In this document: positions 43,539 through 52,706 of the stretch, piece after piece
How the letters are laid out: each line of letters starts with the position of its first letter
How positions within the stretch are numbered: position 1 is the stretch's first letter
NCBI RefSeq assembly: GCF_024296925.1
Contig: NZ_CP101125.1
Coordinates: forward strand, 5,830,501 to 5,894,500
Direction of reading: 5' to 3'
DNA: 64,000 nucleotides
From: Pseudomonas nunensis
GTDB lineage: Bacteria; Pseudomonadota; Gammaproteobacteria; Pseudomonadales; Pseudomonadaceae
Made by a program: the position numbers and the translations under genes
Notes under the pieces: generated by a model
Databases searched by the model: none
Told to the model about the DNA's origin: nothing
What the model saw: the letters and a program-made list of their open reading frames with translations, nothing else

Positions 43539-45883
43539 GTCAACACAATCAAGCCGACCAGAAACCCGTTCCGCGTTACAAGCCTTACAAAGGTCCGGCC
43601 GGTGGTTGGGGCGCGCTGGCCAGCGTTGCCCGGGCCTGGTTGACCAGCGACAACGCGCTGAAAAACCTGCGCATGATGCTCAAGACCAACAAGAACGGCG
43701 GCTTCGACTGCCCCGGCTGCGCTTGGGGCGATTCCAATGAAGCCGGCATGGTGGCGTTCTGCGAGAACGGCGCCAAGGCGGTGAACTGGGAAGCCACCAA
43801 ACGGCGCGTCGATGGCGCGTTCTTCGCCAAGCACAGCGTCACGGCGTTGCTGGAGCAAAGTGATTATTGGCTCGAGTACCAGGGCCGTTTGACCGAGCCA
43901 TTGAGCTACGACGCTGAAACCGATCGCTACAAGCCGATCAGTTGGGAAGCGGCGTTCGCCTTGATCGCCAAACATTTGCAGGGCCTGTCGAGCCCCAATC
44001 AAGCCGAGTTCTACACCTCGGGCCGCGCCAGCAACGAAGCCGCGTACCTCTATCAATTGTTCGTGCGCGCCTTTGGCACCAACAATTTCCCCGACTGTTC
44101 GAACATGTGTCACGAGGCCAGCGGTGTGGCATTGGCGCAGAGCGTGGGCGTCGGTAAAGGCACCGTGACCTTCGACGACTTCGAACACGCGGATGCGATT
44201 TTCGTCTGGGGCCAGAACCCCGGCACCAACCACCCGCGGATGCTCGAACCCCTGCGCGAAGCGGTGAAACGCGGCGCTCAAGTGGTGTGCATCAACCCGC
44301 TCAAAGAGCGCGGCCTGGAACGTTTCCAGCACCCGCAACACCCGATCGAAATGCTCACCAACGGCGACAAGCCGACCAACACCGCGTACTTCCGTCCGGC
44401 ATTGGGCGGCGACATGGCGATCATGCGTGGCATGGCGAAATTCCTGCTGCAATGGGAACGCGATGCGCAGAAGGCCGGTGAACCTGCGGTGTTCGACCAC
44501 GACTTCCTGAATGAACACAGTGCCAACGTGCTGGAGTACCTCGGCATCGTCGACGACACCTCGTGGGAGCAGATCGTCGAGCAATCCGGCCTGCCGCTGG
44601 TGGAAATCGAGCGAGCGGCGCGGATGTACGTCAAAGGCAAGAACGTGATCATGTGCTGGGCGATGGGTATCACCCAGCATCGCCATTCGGTCGCGACCAT
44701 CCAGGAAATCGCCAACCTGATGCTGCTGCGCGGCAACATTGGCCGGCCGGGCGCCGGTCTGTGTCCGGTGCGTGGCCACAGTAACGTGCAGGGCGACCGC
44801 ACGATGGGCATCAACGAGCGTCCGCCGGTGGCGTTCCTCGACTCACTGGAACGCCGCTTCCAGTTCAAGGTGCCGCGTGAAAACGGCCATAACGTGGTCG
44901 AGGCGATTCACGCCATGGCCGATGGTCGCGCCAAAGTCTTTATCGGGCTGGGCGGCAACTTCGCCCAAGCCACCCCGGACAGCCCGCGCACCTTCCAGGC
45001 CCTGAGCAATTGCGACCTGACCGTGCAGATCAGCACCAAGCTCAACCGCAGCCATCTGGCCCACGGTAAAGAAGCGCTGATCCTGCCGTGCCTGGGCCGT
45101 ACCGACATCGACATCCAGACCGAAGGCCCGCAAGCGGTAACCGTCGAAGACTCCTTCAGCATGGTCCACGCCTCCAACGGCCAGTTGCAGGCACTGTCGA
45201 CCCAGATGCGTTCGGAGCCGGCCATCATCGCCGGCATCGCCGCCGCGACCCTGGGCAGCAAACCGGTGGACTGGAACTGGCTGGTAGCCGATTACGACCG
45301 CATCCGCGATCTGATTGCCGACACCATTCCGGGCTTCCGCGACTTCAACGAGCGGGTCAAACACCCGGGCGGTTTCTACCTCGGCAACAGCGCCGGAGCG
45401 CGCAAGTGGAACACGCCGTCGGGCCGGGCCAATTTCCGGCCGAACGCGCTGCCGAAAGACTTGGTGCATGAACGCACACGCGCCACGGGCGTTTTGCCGG
45501 ACCTGATCATGCAATCGTTGCGCTCCCACGATCAGTACAACACCACGATTTATGGTCTGGATGACCGTTATCGCGGGGTGAAGGGTCAACGGGATGTGTT
45601 GTTCGTCAACGAGGCGGACATCATTCGCCTGGGGTTCAAGCCAGGGCAGAAGGCGGACATCGTTTCGATCTGGGACGATGGCCGTGTGCGTCGGGTGAAA
45701 GGCTTTACGTTGCTGGCGTTTGATATTCCTGCCGGGCAGGCTGCGGCGTATTACCCGGAAGTGAACCCGCTGGTGCCGCTGGAAAGCACCGGGGATGGCA
45801 GCCATACGCCGACGTCGAAGTTTGTGGCGATCCGGTTGGAAATGGCGAGTGAGACAGGTTTGATTTTGGCCAAGTCGGCGTAA
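43535..45883 (+). CDS. FdhF/YdeP-type molybdopterin oxidoreductase
   Basis: The protein has 782 residues from a GTG start overlapping fdhD. It is a cytoplasmic molybdoenzyme of the FdhF-alpha/YdeP group. Near residue 60 it has CPGCAWGDSNEAGM; the Mo ligand region is NMCHEASGVALAQSVGVGKG, with Cys and no selenocysteine. The molybdopterin-binding motifs include WGQNPGTNHPRM and NIGRPGAGLCPVRGHSNVQG. E. coli YdeP belongs to acid resistance, and substrates of the group are not settled. The dimolybdopterin C-terminal domain with the VNEADIIRLGFKPGQKADIV stretch is intact. Confidence 0.85.
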   Translation: MSQHNQADQKPVPRYKPYKGPAGGWGALASVARAWLTSDNALKNLRMMLKTNKNGGFDCPGCAWGDSNEAGMVAFCENGAKAVNWEATKRRVDGAFFAKHSVTALLEQSDYWLEYQGRLTEPLSYDAETDRYKPISWEAAFALIAKHLQGLSSPNQAEFYTSGRASNEAAYLYQLFVRAFGTNNFPDCSNMCHEASGVALAQSVGVGKGTVTFDDFEHADAIFVWGQNPGTNHPRMLEPLREAVKRGAQVVCINPLKERGLERFQHPQHPIEMLTNGDKPTNTAYFRPALGGDMAIMRGMAKFLLQWERDAQKAGEPAVFDHDFLNEHSANVLEYLGIVDDTSWEQIVEQSGLPLVEIERAARMYVKGKNVIMCWAMGITQHRHSVATIQEIANLMLLRGNIGRPGAGLCPVRGHSNVQGDRTMGINERPPVAFLDSLERRFQFKVPRENGHNVVEAIHAMADGRAKVFIGLGGNFAQATPDSPRTFQALSNCDLTVQISTKLNRSHLAHGKEALILPCLGRTDIDIQTEGPQAVTVEDSFSMVHASNGQLQALSTQMRSEPAIIAGIAAATLGSKPVDWNWLVADYDRIRDLIADTIPGFRDFNERVKHPGGFYLGNSAGARKWNTPSGRANFRPNALPKDLVHERTRATGVLPDLIMQSLRSHDQYNTTIYGLDDRYRGVKGQRDVLFVNEADIIRLGFKPGQKADIVSIWDDGRVRRVKGFTLLAFDIPAGQAAAYYPEVNPLVPLESTGDGSHTPTSKFVAIRLEMASETGLILAKSA

Positions 45884-45903
45884 CACGACAGCAGGTCCGG
45901 CCT

Positions 45904-45980
45904 CTTCGCGAGCAAGCCTCGCTCCCACAGTGGATTTGTGTTCGACGCGGATCAAATGTGGGAGCGAGCTTGCTCGCGAT
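45904..45980. repeat. REPIN variant
   Basis: TTCGCGAGCAAGCCTCGCTC on the left and GGGAGCGAGCTTGCTCGCGA on the right, an inverted pair after the molybdoenzyme gene. Confidence 0.85.
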
Positions 45981-46221
45981 GGCGGCATATCATTCAACGA
46001 ATCCTCTCGCGCCAACACTTTCCAATCACCCACAAAAAAGGCCATTTCTGTATAGAAACGGCCTGTCCGAAGTAGCTAAAGACCGGCAAAAAAGCCTTAA
46101 GTTCCGCCCAAAAAACAGTAACTTATAGAATTGTGTACAAGTCGTGTTACTCGTCGGATTTCGATTGTCACAATCAGGACACAGCCTCAGGATCGCGCCG
46201 TCATCCCCTTGAGGTTCCTCT
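45981..46221. other. Non-coding stretch before the glycine-zipper gene
   Basis: No protein is readable. AAAAAAGGCCATTTCTGTATAG...AACGGCC near 46034-46065 gives an imperfect hairpin with GGCC/GGCC arms that could end transcription. The 3' part should hold the promoter of the glycine-zipper gene. Confidence 0.35.
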
Positions 46222-46707
46222 ATGAAGTTCTCCTCGATTCTCTTGTTGTCCCTTAGCCTGGCCAGTGGCTTTGCTTCTGCCGGAGGCACCACCGAAGCAG
46301 GTGTGGGCGGCGCATTGGGCGGGGTTTTGGGCTCGGTCGTCGGTCAGTCACTAGGCGGCAATACAGGTTCCACCATTGGCGCGGCCCTGGGCGGCGCGGG
46401 TGGTAGCGCAGTTGGCGCAGACAAACGCAGCCGTGGTGAAGCCGCCATTGGCGGTGCGTTGGGCGCGGCAGGCGGTAACGTAGTCGGTCGCAGCCTGGGC
46501 GGCAGCACCGGCAGCCTGATCGGCTCGGCAGCCGGCGGCGGCGCCGGTGGCGCACTGGGCAACTACATGGGCAACAAGAGCGATGAGGATGACGATCGTC
46601 GCTCCTATCGCGGCGGCCGTGATGATCGTCGCTACTACCGCGATGATCGCCGTCACCGCGGCCATGCCTACGGTCACCGCAAGCATCACAACTATCGTCA
46701 TCGTTGA
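46222..46707 (+). CDS. Secreted glycine-zipper protein with basic C-terminus
   Basis: The protein has 161 residues. A signal peptide of about 20 residues ends ASGFASA. Residues 25-120 are a glycine-zipper region of alternating small residues (GGALGGVLGSVVGQSLGG and repeats), as in YMGG-like envelope proteins. The last 45 residues are rich in Arg, His, Asp and Tyr. It probably sits in the periplasm or outer membrane; the precise role is unknown. Confidence 0.8.
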   Translation: MKFSSILLLSLSLASGFASAGGTTEAGVGGALGGVLGSVVGQSLGGNTGSTIGAALGGAGGSAVGADKRSRGEAAIGGALGAAGGNVVGRSLGGSTGSLIGSAAGGGAGGALGNYMGNKSDEDDDRRSYRGGRDDRRYYRDDRRHRGHAYGHRKHHNYRHR

Positions 46708-46738
46708 TTGCTGATTGCTGATTACTCAGCAAGCAGTT

Positions 46739-46814
46739 CAAAAGATCGCAGCCTTCGGCAGTTCCTACGGGTGTACATAAATCCCTGTAGGAGCTGTCGG
46801 AAGCTGCGATTTTT
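46739..46814. repeat. Inverted repeat of a second REP class, also a possible terminator
   Basis: AAAAGATCGCAGCCTTCGGC on the left is mirrored by GCTGCGATTTTTT on the right with TTCCTACGGG and CCCTGTAGGAG in the middle arms. It lies between convergent genes and ends in a T-run. Confidence 0.65.
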
Positions 46815-46819
46815 TCGTT

Positions 46820-47251
46820 TCAGAGCACCAACCGCTCCAGTGCCTCGCGCAACCCGGCAGGAATCGACACCGGCTCATTGGACGTCCGATCCACAAACAC
46901 ATGCACGAAGCGCCCAGCCGCACAGGCTTCATCGTCGCCGTGTTTGAACACCGCCAGTTCGTATTGCACTGAGCTATTGCCCAACTTGCCGACCCGCAGG
47001 CCGATCTCGATGCGATCCGGGAAAGCGATCGACGCAAAGTAATCACACGCCGAACTCACCACAAAACCCACGACTTCACCGTCATGAATATCCAGCCCGC
47101 CGACTTCGATCAGGTAGGTGTTCACCGCTGTGTCGAAAAAGCTGTAGTAGGTGACGTTGTTGACGTGACCGTAGGCATCGTTGTCGTGCCAGCGTGTGGT
47201 GATGGGTTGGAAGTGCGGGTAGTCGGTGCGTTGGGGCATCGGGTTGGACAT
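46820..47251 (-). CDS. Acyl-CoA thioesterase, 4-hydroxybenzoyl-CoA thioesterase family
   Basis: The protein has 143 residues of hotdog fold. The catalytic region reads [20 protein letters not shown], with the Asp of the 4-HBT type. The second half contains [25 protein letters not shown]. It hydrolyses a CoA thioester of unknown identity. Upstream on the same strand, beyond a REPIN, lies the 3-hydroxyacyl-CoA dehydrogenase gene. Confidence 0.85.
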   Translation of the reverse strand: MSNPMPQRTDYPHFQPITTRWHDNDAYGHVNNVTYYSFFDTAVNTYLIEVGGLDIHDGEVVGFVVSSACDYFASIAFPDRIEIGLRVGKLGNSSVQYELAVFKHGDDEACAAGRFVHVFVDRTSNEPVSIPAGLREALERLVL

Positions 47252-47307
47252 TAGTATGGGTTCCTGGGTTGGGTGGCCAGTCTAAAGCGAAAACCGCGTT
47301 ATCGTTT

Positions 47308-47375
47308 TTCGCGAGCAAGCCCGCTCCCACAGGACGAATGCGATCAACTGTGGGAGCGAGCCTGCTCGCGAAGGC
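47308..47375. repeat. REPIN between dehydrogenase and thioesterase genes
   Basis: TTCGCGAGCAAGCCCGCTCC on the left and GGGAGCGAGCCTGCTCGCGA on the right, spaced by about 20 bases. Confidence 0.85.
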
Positions 47376-47397
47376 GTCCACACAGACGCCGCATCAC

Positions 47398-48624
47398 TCA
47401 CTTGTCAGCAAACCCCTTCCCAACCGCCGCCAACTCCCCGATCAACCGCGCCGGCTTCCACTGATCCCCTTGCCGGGTCTCCAGCGCCAGCAACCGCTGA
47501 TGAATATCTGCCAATCCCTGCCGATCCGCCCAAGCCATCGGCCCGCCCTTGTCCGCCGGGAAGCCATAGCCGTTGAGGTAAACCAGATCAATGTCATGGG
47601 CCGACCCGGCAATGCCCTGCTCAAGGATCTTCGCCCCTTCGTTGACCAGTGCCAGCAAGCAGCGCTCCAGAATCTCCTCAGGGCTGATCTCGCGCCGCTG
47701 GAAGCCCAATCCCTCGCTGACCTCCAGCACCAGCGCATCGACCTCTACATCGTGCTCAGCCTGCCGACTTCCCGGCTCATAGTGGTAATAACCGTCGCCA
47801 CTCTTCTGGCCGAACCGCCCGAGCTCACACAGTCGATTGTCGACCTGGACTTCCGGCGCATCCTGACCCGTGCCAGCCAGTTCGCGAGCACGCCATCCCA
47901 GGTCAATGCCGACCACGTCATACATGCGAAACGGCCCCATGGCGAAACCGAACCCTTGCAGCGCGGCATCCACCTGATACGGGAAAGCCCCTTCAAGCAG
48001 CATCTTGCGCGCCTCAAGCACGTAGGTATTGAGCATGCGATTACCGATAAACCCGTGGCAGTTGCCCGCCACCACGCTGACCTTGCCCATGCGTTTGCCC
48101 AGATCCATCGCAGCATCAAGCACTGCCGGAGCGGTTTGCGCGCCACGGACGATTTCCAGCAGTTTCATGATGTGCGCGGGGCTGAAGAAGTGCAGGCCCA
48201 GGACCTGTTTTGGGCGGCGAGTAGCGGCGGCAATCGCGTCGATATCCAGCGCCGAAGTGTTGCTGGCCAGAATCGCTTCGGGTTTGAGCAAGCCGTCGAG
48301 CTCGCGGAAGATTTTCTGCTTCAGTTCGAGGTTTTCGTAGACCGCTTCGATCACCAGATCAACATCGCGGATCGTCGCGTAATCGGCTGCGCTGGACACT
48401 CGCGCCAGGCGAGCGTCTGCCTCGGCCTGATCGATCCGGCCCTGGCGCACGTTGTGGGTGTAAGTTTCGGCGACTGCGGCCAATGCCTGTTCAAGCATCT
48501 GCGGATTGTTATCGACCCATTGCACCGGCACCCCGGCGTTGGCCAGGCACATGACAATCCCACGACCCATGGTGCCCGCCCCGATCACGGCGGCGCGCTG
48601 AATATTGAACGGCGTCTGGCTCAT
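47398..48624 (-). CDS. 3-hydroxyacyl-CoA dehydrogenase
   Basis: The protein has 408 residues from MSQTPFNIQRAAVIGAGTMG; an upstream in-frame ATG lies 18 codons earlier. The Rossmann motif is IGAGTMGRGI, followed by VQWVDNNPQML. The catalytic His-Glu pair lies in LGLHFFSPAHIMKLLEIV and the C-terminal 3HCDH domains follow (NRMLNTYVLEA, RMYDVVGIDLG). It oxidises (S)-3-hydroxyacyl-CoA with NAD+. It is longer than a simple HBDH because it has a second C-terminal 3HCDH domain. It has no enoyl-CoA hydratase part. The chain-length preference is unknown. Confidence 0.85.
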   Translation of the reverse strand: MSQTPFNIQRAAVIGAGTMGRGIVMCLANAGVPVQWVDNNPQMLEQALAAVAETYTHNVRQGRIDQAEADARLARVSSAADYATIRDVDLVIEAVYENLELKQKIFRELDGLLKPEAILASNTSALDIDAIAAATRRPKQVLGLHFFSPAHIMKLLEIVRGAQTAPAVLDAAMDLGKRMGKVSVVAGNCHGFIGNRMLNTYVLEARKMLLEGAFPYQVDAALQGFGFAMGPFRMYDVVGIDLGWRARELAGTGQDAPEVQVDNRLCELGRFGQKSGDGYYHYEPGSRQAEHDVEVDALVLEVSEGLGFQRREISPEEILERCLLALVNEGAKILEQGIAGSAHDIDLVYLNGYGFPADKGGPMAWADRQGLADIHQRLLALETRQGDQWKPARLIGELAAVGKGFADK

Positions 48625-48755
48625 TGTTGTTCTCTTGTTGGCGATCCAAAGACAGCCTTCACCATAGTCAGCCGCCACAGTTTTTTGAAATTTATTCCTG
48701 TGATGGGGGACATTCAGGGGATGGATGCAGCCCGCAAGATCACTGCAAACCCCCT

Positions 48756-48845
48756 TGTGGGAGCGGGCTTGCTCGCGAAGGCGCAGTGTCAGTCGACATC
48801 ATCGCTGACTGTCACACCGCCTTCGCGAGCAAGCCCGCTCCCACA
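48756..48845. repeat. REPIN (inverted REP pair)
   Basis: TGTGGGAGCGGGCTTGCTCG and its reverse complement around a 40-base spacer, between recQ and the dehydrogenase gene. Confidence 0.9.
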
Positions 48846-48857
48846 GGGGTAGGTGTT

Positions 48858-50792
48858 TCAACCGGACAAATGCGCCTGTGCCCAATCACGCACTTCGGCA
48901 TACGGATAATCCTCCAGCACACCAGACCCCGGAATCGCGCGCGCCTTGAGCTTGGTAAACAACGGCACACTGATTCCGCACAAAAACCGCGTCACCCGCT
49001 CCGCCGACGGGACATGCCCGGTGTACTGCTCATGCCTGTGGATAAAATCACCGCACATCGCTTCGAAGTTTTTATCCACAAGCGCCGGCAACTCTGGTGG
49101 TGCTGGCAGTCGCGCCACATCTCCGTGACACACCGAACAATGCCCGCATTGCCGAGGCGCGTTTTCGTCGCCGAAATATTCGGCCAGGCGATAACCCAGG
49201 CAATGATCCGTGGCGAACAGATCGAGCATGGCGTGAATCCGCGCGATCTCGGTTTGTTCATGGCGTGTGAAATAGGCGTGTAATTCTTCGCTCAACGCCT
49301 GGGCATCAAAACCGGTTTGCAGCAGGCTGTAGACCTCGGTCATCTGCTTGCTTTCAAGCTCCACCCAGCCCTTCTCCTGGAAGTAATCCAGCGCTTTGAC
49401 CACCCGATTACGCTCGGCCGAATGCTGCTCGTACAGCGCATCGAAATTCACCGTCGCCCAGGTGCGTGCGCGGCCGGAGGTCTGGATGATCGCCGCGACG
49501 AAGTCCTTGCGCTCACCCTCGAAACGGGCGAGCAACGCTTCGGGCTCCTGCAAGTATTTGAAGCGGTATTCCGCGTAATAGGCGTAACGCGGCGCGATGA
49601 TCCCGCGCAGTTCCAATTGCACCAGCAAGGTTTTGAGCGGCAGCTGACGAATATTGCTCTGGTCTGCCAACGGCCCCAGCAGAAACTCCCACTGCCCTTC
49701 CGGCGCAGCGGCTTGCAGTTCGTCGAGCACGCAACGGATGCCGTCCAGCTCCGGCGTGTCGCCGTAAACGAAGTTTTCCAGCACGTTGAGGCTGTCGCGG
49801 TTGGCCAATACCAGGCAGTCGGAAGGCTCCCCGTCACGCCCGGCGCGGCCGATTTCCTGGCTGTAGTTTTCGATGGATTTGGGCAGGTCGAAATGCACAA
49901 CGTTGCGGATGTCGCTTTTATCGATGCCCATGCCGAAAGCGATGGTCGCGACGATGCAATTGGACTGGCCACCCATGAAGCGCTTCTGAATCGCTTCCCG
50001 CTGTTCGTGGGGCAAACCGGCGTGATAAGCCTCGGCCTGGATGCCGTTGCGACCCAGGTGCTCAGCAATGTGCTCGGCGGTTTTCTGCAGGGTGACGTAG
50101 ACGATGCTCGGCTGGTTCGGGCGCTGGCTCATCCACTCGACAAGACGTCGGCGTTTGTCCTGGCCGCGTACCGGTTCCACCAGCAGATTGAGGTTGGGCC
50201 GATAGAAACCGGTGGTCACCACGTCTTCGGCGGCGATGGCGAATTTCGCCTCCATGTCCGCGATGACTTTCGGCGTCGCCGTGGCGGTCAGCAGCAGGGC
50301 TTGGGGGATGTTGAACTGACGCTGGTAGTCAGGAAGCTTGAGATAATCGGGGCGGAAGTTGTGGCCCCACTCCGAGATGCAGTGCGCCTCGTCCACCACC
50401 AGCAGCGAGATCGGCACCTGCTGCAAGAAATTGCGAAAGCGCTCGTTCTTCAGGCGCTCCACGGAAATCATCAAGATCTTCAACTCGCCGGACTTGGCGC
50501 GGGCCATCACGTCACTGGCGTCATCGCGACTCTGTGCCGAATCGATACTGCCCGCCGAAATGCCGTGGCGTTGCAGGAATGCCAACTGATCCTGCATCAG
50601 CGCCAGCAGTGGCGACACCACCAACGTCAGGTGCGGCAGCAACAGCGCCGGCAATTGATAACACAGGGACTTGCCCGAGCCGGTGGGGAAAATCGCCGCC
50701 GCCGAACGCCCGGCCAACACCGCGCTGACCGCCGCCTCCTGGCCGGGCCGAAACTGTGGATAACCGAAAACCTGTTCCAGGGTGTTGTGCAT
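48858..50792 (-). CDS. recQ: RecQ-family ATP-dependent DNA helicase
   Basis: The protein has 644 residues. Helicase motifs: FRPGQEAAV (motif 0), AAAIFPTGSGKSLCYQLPA (motif I), VVDEAHCISEWGHNFRPDY (II and the aromatic-rich loop), TATATPKV (III), VATIAFGMGIDKSDIRNVVH and YSQEIGRAGRDGEPSDC (V and VI). A zinc-binding region has CGHCSVCHG. The C-terminal end (EQYTGHVPSAERVTRFLCG) is atypical and I see no clear HRDC domain, so it is a RecQ relative rather than the exact E. coli form. It unwinds DNA 3' to 5' in recombination repair. Confidence 0.9.
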   Translation of the reverse strand: MHNTLEQVFGYPQFRPGQEAAVSAVLAGRSAAAIFPTGSGKSLCYQLPALLLPHLTLVVSPLLALMQDQLAFLQRHGISAGSIDSAQSRDDASDVMARAKSGELKILMISVERLKNERFRNFLQQVPISLLVVDEAHCISEWGHNFRPDYLKLPDYQRQFNIPQALLLTATATPKVIADMEAKFAIAAEDVVTTGFYRPNLNLLVEPVRGQDKRRRLVEWMSQRPNQPSIVYVTLQKTAEHIAEHLGRNGIQAEAYHAGLPHEQREAIQKRFMGGQSNCIVATIAFGMGIDKSDIRNVVHFDLPKSIENYSQEIGRAGRDGEPSDCLVLANRDSLNVLENFVYGDTPELDGIRCVLDELQAAAPEGQWEFLLGPLADQSNIRQLPLKTLLVQLELRGIIAPRYAYYAEYRFKYLQEPEALLARFEGERKDFVAAIIQTSGRARTWATVNFDALYEQHSAERNRVVKALDYFQEKGWVELESKQMTEVYSLLQTGFDAQALSEELHAYFTRHEQTEIARIHAMLDLFATDHCLGYRLAEYFGDENAPRQCGHCSVCHGDVARLPAPPELPALVDKNFEAMCGDFIHRHEQYTGHVPSAERVTRFLCGISVPLFTKLKARAIPGSGVLEDYPYAEVRDWAQAHLSG

Positions 50793-51058
50793 AAGCTGTC
50801 ACTCCGTTGACTGCTGCGATGCCAAAAGCCTAGCCGGCGATTGCAGCGAGTCGAGAAAAGGTCGGGACCAAAACGATACGGGATGATACAGCCTTGCCAC
50901 CCTGCTTCTTTGCCACAGGATGAAACAAACGAAACACTTTCTTGCTCACCGAGCCACTCGGTCAAGAGGTAAGGTTCACCTCCTCAAAACCACTATCCGC
51001 GTATTTCACATCACGGCAGGACGCCTGATGGGCGCGGATTTCTCACGAAGGAACGAGC

Positions 51059-51184
51059 ATGCCCCACACTTCGATTTTCGCCCTGGTTCTTGCATCGCTG
51101 CTGCTGAGCGGATGCGGCAAATTCCCTGACGAACCGCCGCTGCTTGCGGTGCATTCCACTGTTCAGCCAGACATCGCCAGCTGA
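51059..51184 (+). CDS. 41-residue lipoprotein
   Basis: A short gene: ATG at 51059 with AAGGA at 51048-51052. The product is 41 residues, MPHTSIFALVLASLLLSGCG at the start, with the lipobox LLSGC and acylated C19. The mature part is only about 23 residues (GKFPDEPPLLAVHSTVQPDI). Similar tiny Pseudomonas lipoproteins, such as LptM-like ones in other contexts, exist, but its partner is unknown. Its stop lies directly against the stop of the next gene, on the opposite strand. Confidence 0.7.
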   Translation: MPHTSIFALVLASLLLSGCGKFPDEPPLLAVHSTVQPDIAS

Positions 51185-51688
51185 CTACGGCACCAGCACC
51201 GCCACCCGCAGTTGCTCATTCAATGCCTGCTCATGAAACACCCGGCTCTTGCTGGCCCACGCGGCATAGGCCGGGCTGATTTCGCCCGTGAACGCCGCCG
51301 CCAACTGACGTAAATCAGCGACGCTGCGCACACGCGGGCAGAAGGGTTGGCCATCACAGTTCTGGCTGGCATTGCGGTAGGTGGTCAGCAACCGATCCCA
51401 CAACCCGTCACGCACTTGTCGTACCGACTTGAGCTTTACCGTGTGCACGCCCAAGCGTTGTTTCAGGCCGGGTTCGTCCAGCGCTTCGCTGTCCAGCAGC
51501 GCCTTGCCGACCATCAGCACTTCGGCGCGGGACGCAGTATCGACGTCAGCCTGGCTGGTGAGCGCATCCGGCCAACCGGTGCGATCCATATTGTCCTGAA
51601 CCATCGAACCGGCCACGTCGGTGGCGCCCGTCAAACGACAAACACCTGCCCACAACAACAAAATCGAGGCCATACGTAGCCATTGCAT
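51185..51688 (-). CDS. Secreted protein of unknown function
   Basis: The protein has 167 residues. A signal peptide of about 22 residues (MQWLRMASILLLWAGVCRLT) precedes GATDVAGS. Two Cys in NCDGQPFCPRVRSVADL could form a disulfide. No known domain is recognised. The gene ends one base after the convergent lipoprotein stop. Confidence 0.7.
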   Translation of the reverse strand: MQWLRMASILLLWAGVCRLTGATDVAGSMVQDNMDRTGWPDALTSQADVDTASRAEVLMVGKALLDSEALDEPGLKQRLGVHTVKLKSVRQVRDGLWDRLLTTYRNASQNCDGQPFCPRVRSVADLRQLAAAFTGEISPAYAAWASKSRVFHEQALNEQLRVAVLVP

Positions 51689-51985
51689 ACCTAATTCCCT
51701 TTAAGCGTTGGTCAGACGTTTGGAAACGCCCTACAGATTCTGGCGCGCACCTTACAGAGGTTCACCGCGTAATGCCTGACAAACCCGTGGGAAATTTTAC
51801 TGGTAAGGGTTTTACGGTAAAAAACCTCGGGGAATGCGTAGGCCGGGTCCGAAAACACGGGTAAAACCCCTACGATTTCTGTCCATCGTGGCCATATTGC
51901 GGCGCCGTTCCAGGCCCTTCTATAGTCTGCGGCGCGGCTGAAACGGTGTCTCGGCCTGCCGTGATTTCACACAGGAGAAACCTCG
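51689..51985. other. Divergent intergenic region before the accessory block
   Basis: It contains the promoters of the secreted protein and the first DUF6124 gene. TTTTACTGGTAAGGGTTTTACGG near 51796-51818 has repeated TTTTAC motifs. No gene is seen. Confidence 0.35.
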
Positions 51986-52291
51986 ATGGACACACCTTGC
52001 ACGCTGACAAATCGCTTTCACCCACTCAAGTCCAGTTACAGCGACACCCCCGTGCTGGTCATCGACACCGAAGCCGATCCACACGAAATCCTCGACGCCG
52101 CCCGCCAACGCATCCGCGCCGCCAGCGATTTGCTTGAGACGCTTTATTGCCAAAGTTTCAAAGAGGCCGACCCGAGCGATATCCCAAACATCATCAACGC
52201 CCTGTACTTGCTTACCCAGGACGGCAACGAACTCCTGGAAGTTGCCCGGCAGCGCTTGCCGAAGACCACTACAGAATCCGGCCTGGTGTAG
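51986..52291 (+). CDS. DUF6124-type protein
   Basis: The protein has 101 residues with GGAGA before the ATG. It reads MDTPCTLTNRFHPLKSSYSD, then TPVLVIDTEADPHEILDAAR, SDLLETLYCQSF and LYLLTQDGNELLEVARQRL. This small family is common in Pseudomonas, often near other accessory genes, with no known function. A second, frameshifted copy follows at 52707. A single REP sequence abuts its 3' end. Confidence 0.7.
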   Translation: MDTPCTLTNRFHPLKSSYSDTPVLVIDTEADPHEILDAARQRIRAASDLLETLYCQSFKEADPSDIPNIINALYLLTQDGNELLEVARQRLPKTTTESGLV

Positions 52292-52312
52292 GAGCGAGGC
52301 TTGCCCGCGAAG
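52287..52312 (+). repeat. Single REP sequence
   Basis: TGTAGGAGCGAGGCTTGCCC followed by GCGAA, one half of the GCGAGGC variant of REP, overlapping the stop codon region of the DUF6124 gene. Confidence 0.8.
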
Positions 52313-52345
52313 AACGAAAACCCGGTGTACCCGATGAAAACAAAA

Positions 52346-52389
52346 ATGCCCGATGCCCGATGCCCAACAACATCAACATCAACATCAAC
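52346..52389 (+). repeat. Heptamer and hexamer tandem repeats at a gene start
   Basis: ATGCCCG repeated three times (last copy ATGCCCA), directly followed by CATCAA repeated three times. The heptamer places ATG in all three reading frames, at 52346, 52353 and 52360. Confidence 0.85.
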
Positions 52390-52535
52390 TGCTCGAAAAA
52401 GAAGCCTACGACGCGTGGTTCAGAGCTCAGGTACAAGCCAGCATCGACGACCCGCGCCCAAGCATTCCAGATGAAGAAGCCAGACGCATATTTGCAATCA
52501 AACGGGAGAAATTGCGACATGGGAAAAAGCTGTAG
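52353..52535 (+). CDS. Stability-determinant/antitoxin-like small protein, orphan
   Basis: The protein has 60 residues. MPDAQQHQHQHQLLEKEAYD gives a His-Gln repeat from CATCAA repeats, then AYDAWFRAQVQASIDDPRPS, the motif of plasmid stability-determinant antitoxins (YDxWFRAKVQxSLDDPRP). The usual ParE/RelE-type toxin gene does not follow. The N-terminus is short and created by tandem repeats. It is likely a leftover antitoxin or part of a degraded pair. The start among three ATGs is uncertain. Confidence 0.45.
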   Translation: MPDAQQHQHQHQLLEKEAYDAWFRAQVQASIDDPRPSIPDEEARRIFAIKREKLRHGKKL

Positions 52536-52706
52536 GCAATGCCCTGCCGAAGCTTCATCCCGTTCCTACAAACGAGGACTCCTTATCGCCTATCGCCGCC
52601 CTGTGGCTCAAACCTATAGTCGGAGTGTCGCTGCCAAATCAGCGACTCGGGCTTGGTCACCCGAAAGAGAGGACGCATATTTCCAACTCAATAGAGGTGT
52701 TCCTCA

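Noticed and set aside
52340..52400. Possible CRISPR array at the short tandem repeats
   Set aside because: The units are only 7 and 6 bases with no spacers, so they are microsatellite-like repeats.
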